From assembly GCA_027924585.1 (NCBI GenBank), contig BSBM01000140.1:7022001-7086000 (forward strand): DNA of 64,000 nt. Reading direction: 5' to 3'. Below the pieces are notes generated by a model. It had not been told where the DNA came from and searched no databases. It worked only from the letters and a program-made list of their open reading frames with translations. The position numbers were made by a program, and so were the translations under genes. Source of the DNA: Larix kaempferi (taxonomy: Eukaryota; Streptophyta; Pinopsida; Pinales; Pinaceae). Of this stretch, positions 23,253-34,990 are shown in pieces. Within the stretch, counting starts at the first letter, position 1, and the number at the start of each line of letters is the position of its first letter.

Positions 23253-25938
23253 TGTTGGGTGTGTGAGCCATCTCAAAGAAAACACCTAATATTTAATTAT
23301 CGACCGGGATTGGTAATCTTAGAGTTGAGGCAAAGTACATGCTAAGGTAGGATGATACCTAAATTTTGGCTTGTCGGACCTTAAAAGATTAAATAGAGAA
23401 AAGATCGAAACATCTTTCAAAATGAAAAATGGAGTCAAACTTTAGAAAGACAACAAAGAAACTAACTGGACCTATCTAAAATACCAAATCAAAATAATGT
23501 CAAACAATACTATTCTATTCTATAATTAAACAATAGGGAAGACAAAAACAAACTACTCTTTGTAAGAATGGAAACTACTTAATCAATTCTCAAATTCTAA
23601 TCTAAGAATTAGAAGAAAGTAAAGACCTACCTATGGAATAACTCAATCATATGAACATGAAACTAAGTTAAAGCAGATTATAAACTATTAATGACTTCAA
23701 CAACTATTCAAAACTACTAAAGCATCTAATTCCATTCTCCTTGGGAATCTTGAGGAAGTGTACCAAATGTGCTGGGAATATGGGTGAATGTATCGAAGTG
23801 GCTTTCAAATGTAACGAGAAAACAAAATGGAATTAAATCTAATTTAACTTCTACAAATAAATGCAAGCTAAAGATTATCCAACTACAATTAACTTTAAAC
23901 ATAATGACCTATCTTCTATTTATAAACGAGAGACTTGAATTGAAGAAGTCTAGAAGCAAGTAGAAAACTTGATAAAGATATGGTATTTCTGAACTAAATC
24001 ATGTTCCATGAATCCATTATTAGCATGAGAAGAATAATCCAATACTGAGGTGATTCGGAGAATGAAATTACTAAACTTAACCTAATATTGATATTATTAA
24101 CATACAATAAACTGCATTGAAAATAAAACTAATAAATTATGTAACCATACAACATTAATGAATCAAACATAAGGAAAAGATAACTTGTAAACAATTGAAG
24201 CAGTGTTAAGGAAAGAGAGAATGAAAACTAAAGATGATGACAAAAATTGATTAAAACTTCATATGAAATGCAACAAAATCTTAATGACTCCTAAGAATAC
24301 TAATTGAGAGTAAAAGAGATTATAATTTTAAAACAACCAAAAAACTGGATTTTAATTAAGCAAAATGATGAAAGAAGCATTGAAGTCCGAATGTTGGTCC
24401 GAATGACGGCCTGGATGGAATAAAACGACTTAAACTAAAGAGAAGAGAAGATGGGATGATCTTATCTACCAGTTCGTTGATGCATATGATCCTACAGTGC
24501 AGGGGAAGCAATGGATAAGCTAGTTAAGAGCTAGAATAAGAAAACGCTATCTATGGTTAAGCATAATTTAGGAAACTAACTATTTCTATGCGATTGAGAT
24601 GTAACTTAAGCTAATATTATGCTATTGGAAAGAAACTATGGAACTTTATTCGATGAGCAGATCTGAGAGGTGAAACTAACTAGACTCTAAGTTAACTAAG
24701 CAAACTAAATCTTTTAAATAAAACTAATTAAGTAACTAAATAAACCAGATGTGATCTAAACTACTTAAGCAAACTAAATGAACCTGAGTGTGACCTATTC
24801 TATAAAGCAAGCTTAAATGAACCTAAGTGTGGCTGGTCACCATTTAACTTCTGGAAACATTGATATAAACAACAGTAAAATATACCTAACGTAAATAGAA
24901 ACATCATTTACATAAACAACACAGCATATACAAAGCAGATACATAAATGAACTAATGACATGGTTTATCTACAATAGACAAAGACAATTTATATACACTG
25001 ATGAAGATCACTGGTTGTTGATGGGATCGTCTCAGCAAATAGAGGCTGAGCCTTAATCAGTCAATCACCACGAATGCTGATAAATTTCCATAAAACTAGG
25101 GCAGAAATGTATTAATAAATAGACAGAGTTACAATGCTTTGGTATCCATTTGTAGCTGAAAAATATAGGTAAGTCTAAAGATAAAAGGACTGACTAACTC
25201 ATCTCTACTACAAGGACGTCTATTTATACAGTGTTACAATGAAGAAAGCAAGTCGACCATTTAGTGGTGGATTGCTTAATAACAGACTATCTTGAATGCC
25301 CAAAAATGGCTCTGTTTCGTCACACACATAAGCCAAGGGATGGCTCTTCTTAATCATTTCATGACATCTTGTAGCCAAAGAATGACCTCATAAATTTCAT
25401 GACAGCACACAGTGCTTTGTTCCAAATTCCACGGCGTTGATCCTTCACGCAATTATTGAAGCATCAATGCTCCATTGACGTGGGCAGAGATGGATGTGAT
25501 GTCGAGCTGAGCACGTAGGAGAAAGGATCTTCCAGAACATCAGCTCACATACCATCAAGGCCACGTCCCAAACAGAATCCACGCGCTGGCTTACTCTCCA
25601 ACGGGCCGATCATATCTCGCGGGTCGAATGCGGGTCTAAATGATGGGCTGAATGCAGCTAATCATCCACAACTTCAATATGCATCCAATTGGAGATTCGT
25701 TTGAGATCCAGAACCTGTAAAATAAAATGTAGTTACTAAACAAGTAAAATAAACATCAATAAACCATAATATAACAAGTTTTACCCAAAATACATGTGAT
25801 GTGTGAATAAACACATACCTGCTCCATTTGACGGTCTGAATGGAAAGGAGAGTGACTTATTACATAAAAAATGGTGAAAGTAATGCCAATCAGAGTGTAT
25901 TTGATATTAAAAAATGGTGACAAAAACGGACACCAACA
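23253..25938 (-). mobile_element. Long gypsy-type LTR (3' LTR, minus strand)
   Basis: Ends are TGTTGG on the left and CCAACA on the right, the inverted ends of an LTR of about 2.69 kb. On the minus strand its start (TGTTGGTGTCCG) is directly preceded by the polypurine run TTTGGGGGAA at 25948-25939. This identifies it as the 3' LTR of a minus-strand element whose internal region lies to the right. A TATAAATA box sits at 25228-25221. The partner LTR was not found. Confidence 0.65.
25221..25228 (-). promoter_or_regulatory. TATA box in the long minus-strand LTR
   Basis: TATAAATA on the minus strand (TATTTATA on plus), in the context ACTGTATAAATAGACG. It is placed about 710 bp from the LTR start, plausible for a long U3. 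Confidence 0.45.
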
Positions 25939-25950
25939 TTCCCCCAAACC
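25939..25950 (-). other. Polypurine tract of the minus-strand gypsy-like element
   Basis: Minus strand reads CGGTTTGGGGGAA directly against the LTR start TGTTGG. A closely similar CATATTTTCGGTTTGGGGGA occurs on the minus strand near 35870-35851, so the motif belongs to a related group of elements. Confidence 0.65.
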
Positions 25951-25989
25951 GGAGATATGCCAGGACCCACTGAGCAATAGAGAAAATAC

Positions 25990-26593
25990 TTAGGAAGAAG
26001 GCGTAGCTGCGGTAGTAGCTCCCTTCGACTTAGATGAGGAAGTGCTTTTAGCTCTAAAATTCTGGAGCTGCTCCTTCAAATTGTCATGCTTCAAATGAAG
26101 AGAAAGGTTGGAGGCTGTTTTGGCATCGTTTATATTTTCCACACATTTCACCTGAAAACGCAGGTCCTTATTTTCTTGGCGAAGCCTAGCAATTATCTCT
26201 TCATACTTTACATTCTAGCTTCTTAGCTCTGCTACATCTTGGGTTAGTCTATCCACAGTCTGTTGGAATGGAACATAGACTTATGTTAAGGATATAAGGT
26301 CCTTTTGAGGGCTTACTTCCTTCTGAAAAGGTAGCTCGGGATCAGCAAATGTAATAGGTGCCTCAATGGCTTCTCTTCAGCATATGCAGAGGCAGGCTTC
26401 AAGACAGGTTCCTCAAGTAGACTGGCTGATAAATTAGCCAACGCGAGGAGAGGAGATTTAGGGATAGAGTCATTTGTTTGATCACTAGGATTATCTGGGT
26501 GCATTGGCTCATTGTTCGTCTGATTGATGTATTGATCAATGGTCTGTTCATCAGACTGAACGATGGTTGGGTCAACTGCCTAGTCGCGATTAG
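25990..26593 (-). pseudogene. C-terminal part of a split minus-strand retroelement ORF (coiled coil)
   Basis: The minus-strand frames hold an acidic/polar segment (26504-26313, with NPSDQTNDSIPKSPL). A heptad-rich coiled coil follows (RLRQENKDLRFQVK and neighbours, about 26240-26060), and the end is Ser/Thr/Lys-rich. This is the expected tail of the ORF whose N-terminal part lies at 34990-34103. The 7.46-kb element at 26594-34049 separates the two parts. Several stops and frame changes are present, so the gene is dead. It ends about 50 bp before the polypurine tract. Confidence 0.55.
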
Positions 26594-28077
26594 TGTTGGG
26601 CCTGGCCTAGATGGGGCAATTTTGAACAGGAAGTATTGTGAGAACTACGGAGCTAGGCGCAGTTAAGTTTGAACAATTTTGGGATAAGTTTTGGTATACG
26701 GTGAAGTAGCATAGTGTCAAAGGAGATGCGAGGTCGGTACTTCGAGGAGTACAGGGCCGCGATGTGCCACGTCAATGAAGATCTAGCTAAGTACAGCATT
26801 GACGGATGAAGACAGTTATTTTTTTAGGTCACAGAAGACCTTTTTTTGGGAAAGATCGTCAATAACTACCAAGCAGTGGGTAGGTGCAGATCAGAGGTAG
26901 GTGACTGATCACAACGGGCATAAGACTAATACTACTCGAACCAGTCATCTAAGGCTGGAAAAGAAGGAATAGATCGGCAGAAGTAACCTATTGGCACGCA
27001 TATAATAGAATATCCGCTGCCAGAGATCAGTAGTCCCGTTTTTGGAAAACCGCGACAGTTTTGTAAACCTAAGGGTTCTTCCTTCGTAAAATGTAAAGAC
27101 ATGACCTACGGGTCTTGATCTATATATAAGGCACTTTTGTAAAGGAAAAGGGTTGACTCTCATTTTGGTTAATATTATTGAATATTGTAAGATATGTTAC
27201 ATAAAAGCATTGTAAAGGCTCTACAGCTGAGTGCGCAGAGACCTAATTTTGAGAGAAAGAAAGAAGAGCGTCTGCAACTAAGTGTGCAGATGAAAGAACT
27301 GTTGTACCTTTTCCTAAATAACAGACAACAGTTCTTGTGGACGTAGCTTCCCATTCAGGGGGGTGAACCACGTTAAACCATTGTGTTATGTGATTGTTGT
27401 GCATGATTATTATTAATTTGTTATTTAAATTACTTACAGCGCATGCATGAGGTTACTATTATCTTATATGTGTTTATTTTTATCTATATTCTCCACGGAA
27501 GGGATGGAATAAGATGTTAATAGCTCATGTATGGATGAATTATAGCAGGAAAGACCCTATAAGTCTCAAATGAATGGATCAATGAGATAACCACACAATT
27601 TATTGTTAGGAGTGAATCGCGGTATCAAGCACACAACACTGCATATCTCAGTCATCTGCATATATCATGATGTTTATCAATCTAAAATAATTATGAATGC
27701 TTAAAGGATGTCGAATAAGGTTGAGTAGAATTGATTAAGTCTCATAAACCCCACTGCGCGACCTCTGGACGTGCTGAGGGTGAAAATATCCTTGTTCCTG
27801 GAGATATTCGACGTGGAGTAGGAGACTCCACGCAACCACCAAATGTAGCTGTATAGTCCATCACCGCGCTGCACATTAATCAATTGAATCAATCACACCA
27901 CCTAGTTGTGGAAACCTGCTTTTGCAACCACCCCCTCAACTTCGCCTCGGGTGAGACCATAGGCTGCTTGCAGTCTGTTTCTGAAAGGGCCGGTGAATAG
28001 GGGTTTTGTTGGTATTTTGTACTGTGAAGTACCTGGGTCTACATTGGAAAATCTCTAGAATAGTCTTGCGACCAACA
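26594..28077 (+). repeat. 5' LTR of the 7.46-kb element
   Basis: TGTTGGGCC...CGACCAACA, 1484 bp, with a TATATATAAG box at 27121. It matches 32550-34049 along its whole length with scattered substitutions and small indels, for example a short gap near the start where the 3' copy has extra bases. Confidence 0.92.
27121..27130 (+). promoter_or_regulatory. TATA box in 5' LTR of the 7.46-kb element
   Basis: TATATATAAG follows GGTCTTGATC; the same context occurs in the 3' LTR at 33095-33105. Conservation in both LTRs supports it as the core promoter. Confidence 0.6.
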
Positions 28078-28079
28078 AA

Positions 28080-28097
28080 TGGTTTCGTTGCCGCGCT
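28080..28097 (+). other. Primer binding site, degenerate tRNA-Asp type
   Basis: Two bases after the 5' LTR the sequence reads TGGTTTCGTTGCCGCG. Plant gypsy elements of the Tat/Athila group commonly use TGGCGCCGTTGCCGGG, complementary to tRNA-Asp. Most positions agree and the differences cluster at bases 4-6. This supports a gypsy origin for the element. Confidence 0.6.
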
Positions 28098-28629
28098 AAG
28101 ACCGATGATGTGATAGTGTATTCAAAAAATTAATGTCCGCCAGTTGGCATCCAGAACAGAAAGAAATTTGGTCCTAATGCGATAAGATCGAAAGAGACTT
28201 TGCAAAGAAAGAAAATAGACATCCACGTCTATCTGATGTACAGTGGTTGAATAGATACTTGTGGAGAGACATCCATGAAATGTTTTTGGGTGTCGTTTCC
28301 AAACGAGCTACACGAGTGGATATTGCGCCTAGCATAAAGAAAGAATTGCTCCCAAGGTGGAGTACCTACAGAGTGGAGTTCGGAGCTTACTGAACAACTC
28401 AAAGCAATCGACAGCCCACTGTCACGAGTAGTCGACTTCTGGGTTGATAGCATACTAGAAGGTTTTGTGACTGAGTTTGCTGTAGATACGCTGAAATCAT
28501 ATAGCCAAGCTGAAGCATACTTTTTCTAAGGATTTTGAGGTAAGTTCTTGGAAAACCTAACCCTATACATTAAAATGATTTTAGCTGAGAAAGGTGTTTT
28601 AAGAATGCAACAATAGTTCAAAATATGTC

Positions 28630-29930
28630 ATGGTAGAGACCACATACATTGATTCTGACAAAGAAAACCATACTTTGAGAAGTGGAAAGAGATACAAGCT
28701 TACTAGCGAGAAGAAACGTGCATTCTCTAGAAAGCGTATAGATACTGAAATTCCATGTGACCTCAATAAAAAGAACACTCAGTTATCATCCACAATCCAG
28801 TGCATTATACCTCATAATCAATCAATCCATAACCCATCCGCTGCAAGCATCGCGCAGCCCATCCCACAACTCAGTAATACTACTAACACTGCAGGACCGA
28901 GTAGTCACAGCACTACATCTCAACCCATTCCCAAGAATACTATCCCTAGCACGATCCAGCAACCTGTATCTACTTTTGTCACAGGGAATCAGTCTTAGAA
29001 TAGTACAAAATCCGGAAGTAGAATGACAGATAATGATATGAAACTGTCGATATTCAAAGGATGGGTCAGGAAGACCTTGATCAGCACTGGTTTCTATGCG
29101 AAGCCATGTGGAGTGTTAAGCAAGTGATAGATGATGCTATCAAGAGAGCGCAACTCATAAATACTTTCAGAGACAGAGTGCTGCATTGGTTTCTGAATTA
29201 TTCTCAAGCACAACCAAGAACCTTAGAAGATATCAAGACTGTGATTGCAGCCGAGTTTAAGAAACCCAAATCAGAATCACAGTACATAACGGAGTTGAAA
29301 GAAATCAAGCAGAAACCTACTGAATCGGTCTGGGAATTCGACCAAAAATTCAAAACATTGTTGGACCAAGTGAGCTTTGTTATAGTTCCGCAACAACATC
29401 AAGAATGATTCATTGCTGCGTTGTTGCCCCACATCAGACAACCAGTAATGCAACAGAAGGTTGTATCTCAAGCTGAGGCCTTGGGGATCGCAATGAAGTT
29501 GGTAGCTTCACCAATTGGAGAAAGTAGTTCGGGAATGATACAGATCCATAACCAATTGGCTACCTTGACATTAGAGTTACAAGGTATGAAGAATGGAAAA
29601 GAGCAGAGACATGAACAACGACATGAAGTTTGGTGCACAAGATGCAAAGGAGAGGGCCACACTAGAGAACATTACCCCTTATTTCAAGAATACCTTAACA
29701 GTGGTGCACCAAACCCAATAAATATGAATCAAAACCAGACGCCATGGTGTAAAATTTGTAGAAGAAGAGGACACAGAACTGAGGACTACTACCTGATACA
29801 AAAATATGTAAAACACCTAAAAACTTATACTACAATTTCTGTAAGTCACCAAGACACGGCCCCTCAATGCAAGACAAAGGGAAAAATCCAGCAGCGCCCA
29901 GATCAAAACTACCGTAGACAAGTTCGGTAG
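28630..29930 (+). pseudogene. Gypsy gag (capsid and two zinc knuckles), disrupted
   Basis: Gag forms the particle that packages element RNA. A polar N-terminal region (28630-28998) ends at a stop. After a frame change near 29060 the capsid domain begins (WSVKQVIDDAI, FRDRVLHWFL, ELKEIKQKPTESVWEFDQKF). An in-frame TGA at 29406-29408 sits just before FIAALLPHIRQP, where related proteins have Trp. Two zinc knuckles follow: CTRCKGEGHTREHY and CKICRRRGHRTEDY. In both the final cysteine of CX2CX4HX4C is tyrosine. It ends at 29930, about 40 bp before the next ORF. At least two stops and one frameshift make it non-functional as it stands. Confidence 0.85.
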
Positions 29931-29971
29931 GGCCAAAAGAGCCCCTCGCTGATAAAGAGATACCGTTAACT

Positions 29972-32548
29972 ATGATTCCAGACTACATCTCGTCGCGTAC
30001 AGTGGATGCACCGGACATTAGACTACTGAAGAGCCCAAAGTATGAGATACCACTCTCACCTATATCGAAGCATGTTGAGGTGGACAAAAATCTATTAGGA
30101 AAGATTCCATATTGCAAATGGGAGGATTATGATCTGCTAGCAATGCGGAAGGAGAAGCCAATTGAAACGAAATTCCCACAGTTCCAGCCCGGCAAATACA
30201 TGTGCTGGAAGAAGAATGCAAAGGGTGACCTAACCTTGGTTGCTGAGAGCTGGTTGTCAAGAGTATCCAAGTCGGGGTTGCTCAACCTGCTAAGGCTTCC
30301 ACATTTTGACAGATCACCAGAGCTCAACATGGTGGTGCGAACTCTTATGGCTCGCATCCACCAAGGATATTTATGTCTAGACCAGAATATCGACCTAACA
30401 ATTGACTTAATCCATTGTATAACTGGATTAAGCAAAAAGGGAGAAGACCCAAGGAAGTTCTTCCAGGGAAAGACAAAGGATAAAGAGGTAGCAGCATTAA
30501 TGAAGCAAACACAATCTATGGTCAAAGGGAAGCGAGGCTTCCAGACGTATGACATAAAGGATGATGCAATAAGGTTTGTCATGCAGTTGTTAGCGGGAAA
30601 AACCTTAAGGAAGTGCAGACCATTAGAAGTAAATGCAGGCGTAGTACTACTTGGTGCTGCAGCCGCTGAGAGATAAGAATTCAATTGGTCCCAATTCTAT
30701 TAAATGAATTCCTTGAAGAACTCAATGATACACAAATCAATGGTGGATATTTTCATTTTACCTAGCTAATCATATTGATCAGCTTCCTAGGGTGGAGGGA
30801 ACCAAAGCACTATGTCGGAGTGGTCACAAACACTTCGAACTACAGAGGTGCTAGATTTCAGGATCTATGGGCAAGCCTAAATCCAGAAAGACAACACGAG
30901 ACAGCACTAGTGTTTTACACATATTACGACTAGCTGTGTGGGGCCATCATGCTTACACCCCGCATACCAAAGCAAGTGACAAGCAAATATATCCGCATTA
31001 TAAATTTTTATGCTATGATGAAATGCATCTCCATTTCACCCAAAGTGCAGAAGAAGACTTCTGATTGGTACCCTGGAAACTACCATATGTACGAGGAAGA
31101 TATTGAAAACTTAATGAAAGAATGGCCAGCTGAATTCCGAGTTCAGGTTGTGGATATTGAAAGTGATTCTGGAGAGGATAACCCTATCCCATGTCCCATT
31201 CTAGAAGATAAAGAGTCACGAAAAAGGAAGGATGTTGGAAGTCCCTCGGGGCATAAGGAAAAAAGGAAGAAGCAGAAAGCAAACAAAGACCAATTAGATG
31301 CAGTGCTTCGCGAAGATGATTATTTAATGATTGCTGCTAGGGTTACTGAACAAATGGAGGAACTTTCGACAGACAAAGAAAAGAAGGAAAATGCAATTCA
31401 AGATAGCTTAAAGAAGAACCTGACTACACTACAAGGGATATCCCAAAAATTTGATGAAGTCAGCAAAATATTACCATTGCACCATGAGTCAGCAACAAAT
31501 AACGGTTCCCGCGAGGTCCTGTATTGTCCATTTGCAGCCACTATCTATCAGATTTCCATTACAAGATCAAGTAATGCTAGATACAAAGAATGTAGAGCGC
31601 GTGGAGCTTGATCTTGTAACCATACCATTTCCAGGACTCCATTACTTCCAAACGCAACTAGGTGAAGAAATGCATGACAGAACCATAGAAGCGCTGAAAG
31701 GACAAGTAGAGTTACAAAGGAAACTTAAGGAAGAAAGCTCATGAAATACTATGCAATTACAAGATGAAACAGATCATCGACTAATATTGGAGAACATGAT
31801 CACTGCCGTTGCAAGTGATATAGATGATTTTGAAATTCAAACAGAACCAGCAGATACCATCGTCAATATTGGTGATTTGGTCAATAGCCTAAGGACTGAG
31901 AAGGAAGACATGGAGATTCTCCATGAATCTGAAATTGCTTCCCTAAAAGTGCAGATCAATCCACAGACTCCACCAGATGAACAACAGTTGAGACAAGGAG
32001 TAGTGAAGACCGCGACACAAAATATTGCTATCGAATTCACTAAGTTCCAGAGTCTACTGGAAGCAGCACTTAAGGCATTTAGTACCCTTGAAGAATATCA
32101 ACAATTACAAAAAGTAAAGAAGGAAGTGAAGGAAAAACAAGAAGTACTGGAGAATATGCGTGAGGAGGTTAAGGCGCTGCCAGCAAGGGAGAAACTCCTC
32201 AAGTACAGGGAAATCAACAACCTCAAGAAGGAAGTTAAAGTGTCACGGGAGAAGGAGACAAAAATGGGTGATAAGTCATAGCCATTATTAAAAGACGCCG
32301 GCACGATCTCACAGGAGATCGAAGAAAAGTTGAAGGAGCTGAACCAGAATCAAGAGCAGGTGGAAGGCTAGATCGGCCAGGAGATAACAATAGAGATGGT
32401 GGAAATAGTTGGTCAAATTGAACAAGATATGAAGGCCACAGTAGAAAAGCTGACTCACACATTCAAGGAGTTCGCTGCGAAGATCATCCCACAATCAGCG
32501 GAACACCTTCAAGCATTTCCAGGTGGCTCAGGGGAGAGCCACAAGTAA
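29972..32548 (+). pseudogene. ORF2 of the 7.46-kb element: helical, plant-mobile-domain-like N-terminus and coiled-coil tail
   Basis: This ORF occupies the place normally held by pol. The clean first part (29972-30676, 234 codons) contains LLRLPHFDRSPELN, RIHQGYLCLDQN and DLIHCITGLSKKGEDPRKFF. These follow the domain logic of plant mobile domain proteins (helix, then ...ITGLP..GE), but without diagnostic identity. After a decayed stretch with a frame change, it resumes at 30949 (EEDIENLMKEWPAEFRVQ, then a KRKxxGxxxxHKEKRKKQK basic patch). Glu/Lys-rich coiled coils continue to a TAA at 32546-32548, one base before the 3' LTR. Stops interrupt at about 31744, 32279 and 32369. No catalytic motif is seen, so a structural or regulatory role is inference. 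Confidence 0.65.
32523..32542 (+). other. Inverted repeat with purine loop before the 3' LTR
   Basis: GTGGCTC (32523-32529) and its perfect reverse complement GAGCCAC (32536-32542) flank the loop AGGGGA. The loop is the only polypurine run close to the 3' LTR start at 32550, so it is the candidate plus-strand primer tract. The structure overlaps the last codons of ORF2. Function is inference. Confidence 0.45.
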
Positions 32549-32549
32549 G

Positions 32550-34049
32550 TGTTAGGGGCCTATTGGGCCTTGCCCAAATGGGGCAATTTCGAACAGGAAG
32601 TATTGTGAGAACTGCGGGCTAAGAGCAGTTAAGTTTGAACAATTTTGGGATAAGTTTTGGTATGCTGCGAAGTTGCACGCAACATAGTGTCAGAGGATCT
32701 ACAAGGTCGGTGCTGCGAGGAATACAGCACCGCGATGTGCCACCTCAATGAAGATCTAGCTAAGCACATCATCGATGGATGAAGGCAGTTATTTTGGTTA
32801 GGTCACAAAAGACCTATTTTTGGCAAAGATCGTCAATAACTATGAAGCAGTGGGTAGGTGCAAATCGGAGGTAGGTGACTGATCACAATGGGAAGAAGAC
32901 TACTACTACTCGAACCAGTCATCTAAGGCCGGAAAAGAAGGAATAGATCGGTGGAAGCAACCTATTGGTGCGCATATAACAGAAGATCCACTGCTAGATA
33001 TCAGTAGTCCGGTTTTGGTAAAACCGTGATAGTTTTGTAAACCTAAGGGTTCTGCCTTCGTAAAATGTAAAGACATGACCTACAAGTCTTGATCTATATA
33101 TAAGGAAATTTTTAAAGGAAAAGGGTTAACTCTTATTTTGGTTAATATTATTGAATATTGTAAGATCTGTTAGATAAAAGCATTGTAAAGGCTCTGCAGT
33201 TGAGTGCACAGACACCTAATTTTGAGAGAAAGAAAGAGGAGCGTCTGCAGCTGAGTGTGCAGACGAAAGAACTGTTGTACCTTTTCCTAAATAATAGACA
33301 ACATTTATTGTGGATGTAGCTTCCCATCCGACGGGTGAACCACATTAAACCATATTGTTATGTGATTGCTATGCATGATTATTATTAATTTGTTATTTAA
33401 ATTACTTATAGTGCATGCATGAGGTTACTATTATCTTATATGTGTTTATTTTTATCTATATTCTTTGCGGAAGGGATGGAATAAGATGTTAATAGCTCAT
33501 GTATGGACGAATGATAGCAGGAAAGCCCCTATAAGTCTCAAATGAATGGATTAGTGAGATAACCACACAATTAATTGTTAGGAGTGAATCGTGGTATCAA
33601 GCACATAGCACTGCGTATCTCACTCATATGCATAGATCATGATGTTTATTAGTCTAAACTAATGATGAATGCTTAAAGGCTGTCGAATAAGGTTGAGTAG
33701 AAGTGATTAAGTCTCATAAACCCCATTGCGTGGCCTCTAGATGCGCTGAGGGTGCAAATATCCTTGTTCCTGAAGATATTCGACGTGGAGTAGGAGACTC
33801 TGCGCAACCACCAAACGTAGTTGTGCAATCCGTCACCGCGCTGCGCATTAATTAGCTGAATCAATCGCACCACCTAGTTGTGGAAACATGCTTTTGCAAC
33901 CACCCCCTCAACTTCGCCTCGGGTGAGACCTCAGGCTTCTTGCAGTCTGTTGCCGAAAGGGCTGGTGAATAGGGGTTTTGTTGGTATTTTGTACCGCGAA
34001 GTACTTGGGTCTACATTGGAAAACCTCTAGAATAGTGTTGCGACCAACA
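32550..34049 (+). repeat. 3' LTR of the 7.46-kb element
   Basis: TGTTAGGGG...CGACCAACA, 1500 bp, the partner of 26594-28077. It is followed by ATTAT, which matches the ATTAG before the 5' LTR at four of five bases. TATA box at 33095-33105. Confidence 0.92.
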
Positions 34050-34102
34050 ATTATCCCTTCTTGAATTCATGGGTATAAGTGAGAAGAATGAGGGTTTTGT
34101 GG

Positions 34103-34990
34103 CTACATCCTCGTGGACATGCTCAAGGGAAGATGCATGATCAGGGTGCATTTCTCCGGGGAATCCTCACTAAACCTTAAAACCTTGGCAACCTTTTCTT
34201 TCTTGGCAGATTTTTGGGCCGGCTCATTCCTACGGGTTAGGAAACGATGGCGTTTTCGAGAGGTGGGGGATTTAACAATAGGATTCTTGACTAAGTGAGA
34301 GTTCAGGGTTTCAAAGACAAAACGTTCCCAAGTTTGACCCTTTTCTTCCAATTGATGAGTGATCACGATTTTTATAATGCAATGGTGATACAAACTTCCA
34401 GCACGGTTAACATTATTGTTTTGAACCTAGCTAGACATCTTTTCTAGGTTTTTTAGGAAATAGAAAGGGAAATTTAGGGGTTGATTATTAACAAAGTGTG
34501 CCAATAATCGAAAATGACAGGCTTTGAAGACTGAAAAATTACCTTCACAAGTGATTAAGTGAATAATGACGGTTAATGGTTCAAGGTACTCGGGTCTAAC
34601 CCATTCTCAGTGAACTCCTTTTGCAACTTCAACATGCTGATAATCGGGCTTGAGGGCGAACTCATGGGCTGCCCATGGGAGAAACAAATGCTTGTGCCAA
34701 GGGGCACCTTCCCTGGGCAGCTTCCTGGCCACAACTATGGATTCTTCTCTTATTGGGAAGGTAAGCTGGCTGACCTTATCCATATTACCATCAAAACCTT
34801 TTGCAAATAGTAAGGATATTTTGTGGTCGTGACCGTCAAGGAGGCGAAGGAATGGACCCCATCCAGCATGCAGAAATATCTCATGGCAAGCCTTAAACTC
34901 AGAAATGCAGAGGATATCCTGGTAACTACCAGACTCATGAATGGTAGGAATTTTGAACGGATGAATGGAGGGAATGCACGAAATTTCCAT
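34103..34990 (-). pseudogene. N-terminal part of split minus-strand retroelement ORF (same family as 46239-47887)
   Basis: From an ATG at 34990 the minus strand encodes FLHAGWGPFLRLLDGHDHKI, FAKGFDGNMDKV, LTFPIREESIVVARKLPREG and WHKHLFLPW. After a TGA at 34607-34609 it continues in the same frame through LTVIIHLITCEGNFSVFKAC and a basic KRHRFLTRR region to a stop at 34103. The pattern GW...GHD...FDG...LTF.I.EE....KLP..G..W.K is shared with the plus-strand ORF at 46239. The 7.46-kb LTR element interrupts it just beyond 34050, and the coiled-coil remainder lies at 26593-25990. No enzyme motif is seen. Confidence 0.6.

Larger units (their letters stand above)
26594..34049 (+). mobile_element. 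Complete non-autonomous LTR retrotransposon with gag and extra ORF
   Basis: Two LTRs of 1484 and 1500 bp in the same orientation enclose a 4.47-kb interior. Both begin TGTTRGG and end CGACCAACA. The flanking 5-mers are ATTAG (26589-26593) and ATTAT (34050-34054), a target duplication with one mismatch. The interior has a tRNA-Asp-like primer site, a gag gene with two zinc knuckles (28630-29930) and a second long ORF (29972-32548). No protease, RT, RNase H or integrase motif can be seen, so mobilisation would need enzymes supplied in trans. The element sits inside a minus-strand retroelement ORF. LTR divergence is easily visible by eye, so the insertion is old. Confidence 0.9.

Noticed and set aside
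30127-30684. 185-codon minus-strand frame inside ORF2
   Set aside because: It is the antisense of the 29972-30676 frame. The plus strand has the family pattern, the element's orientation and matching neighbours.
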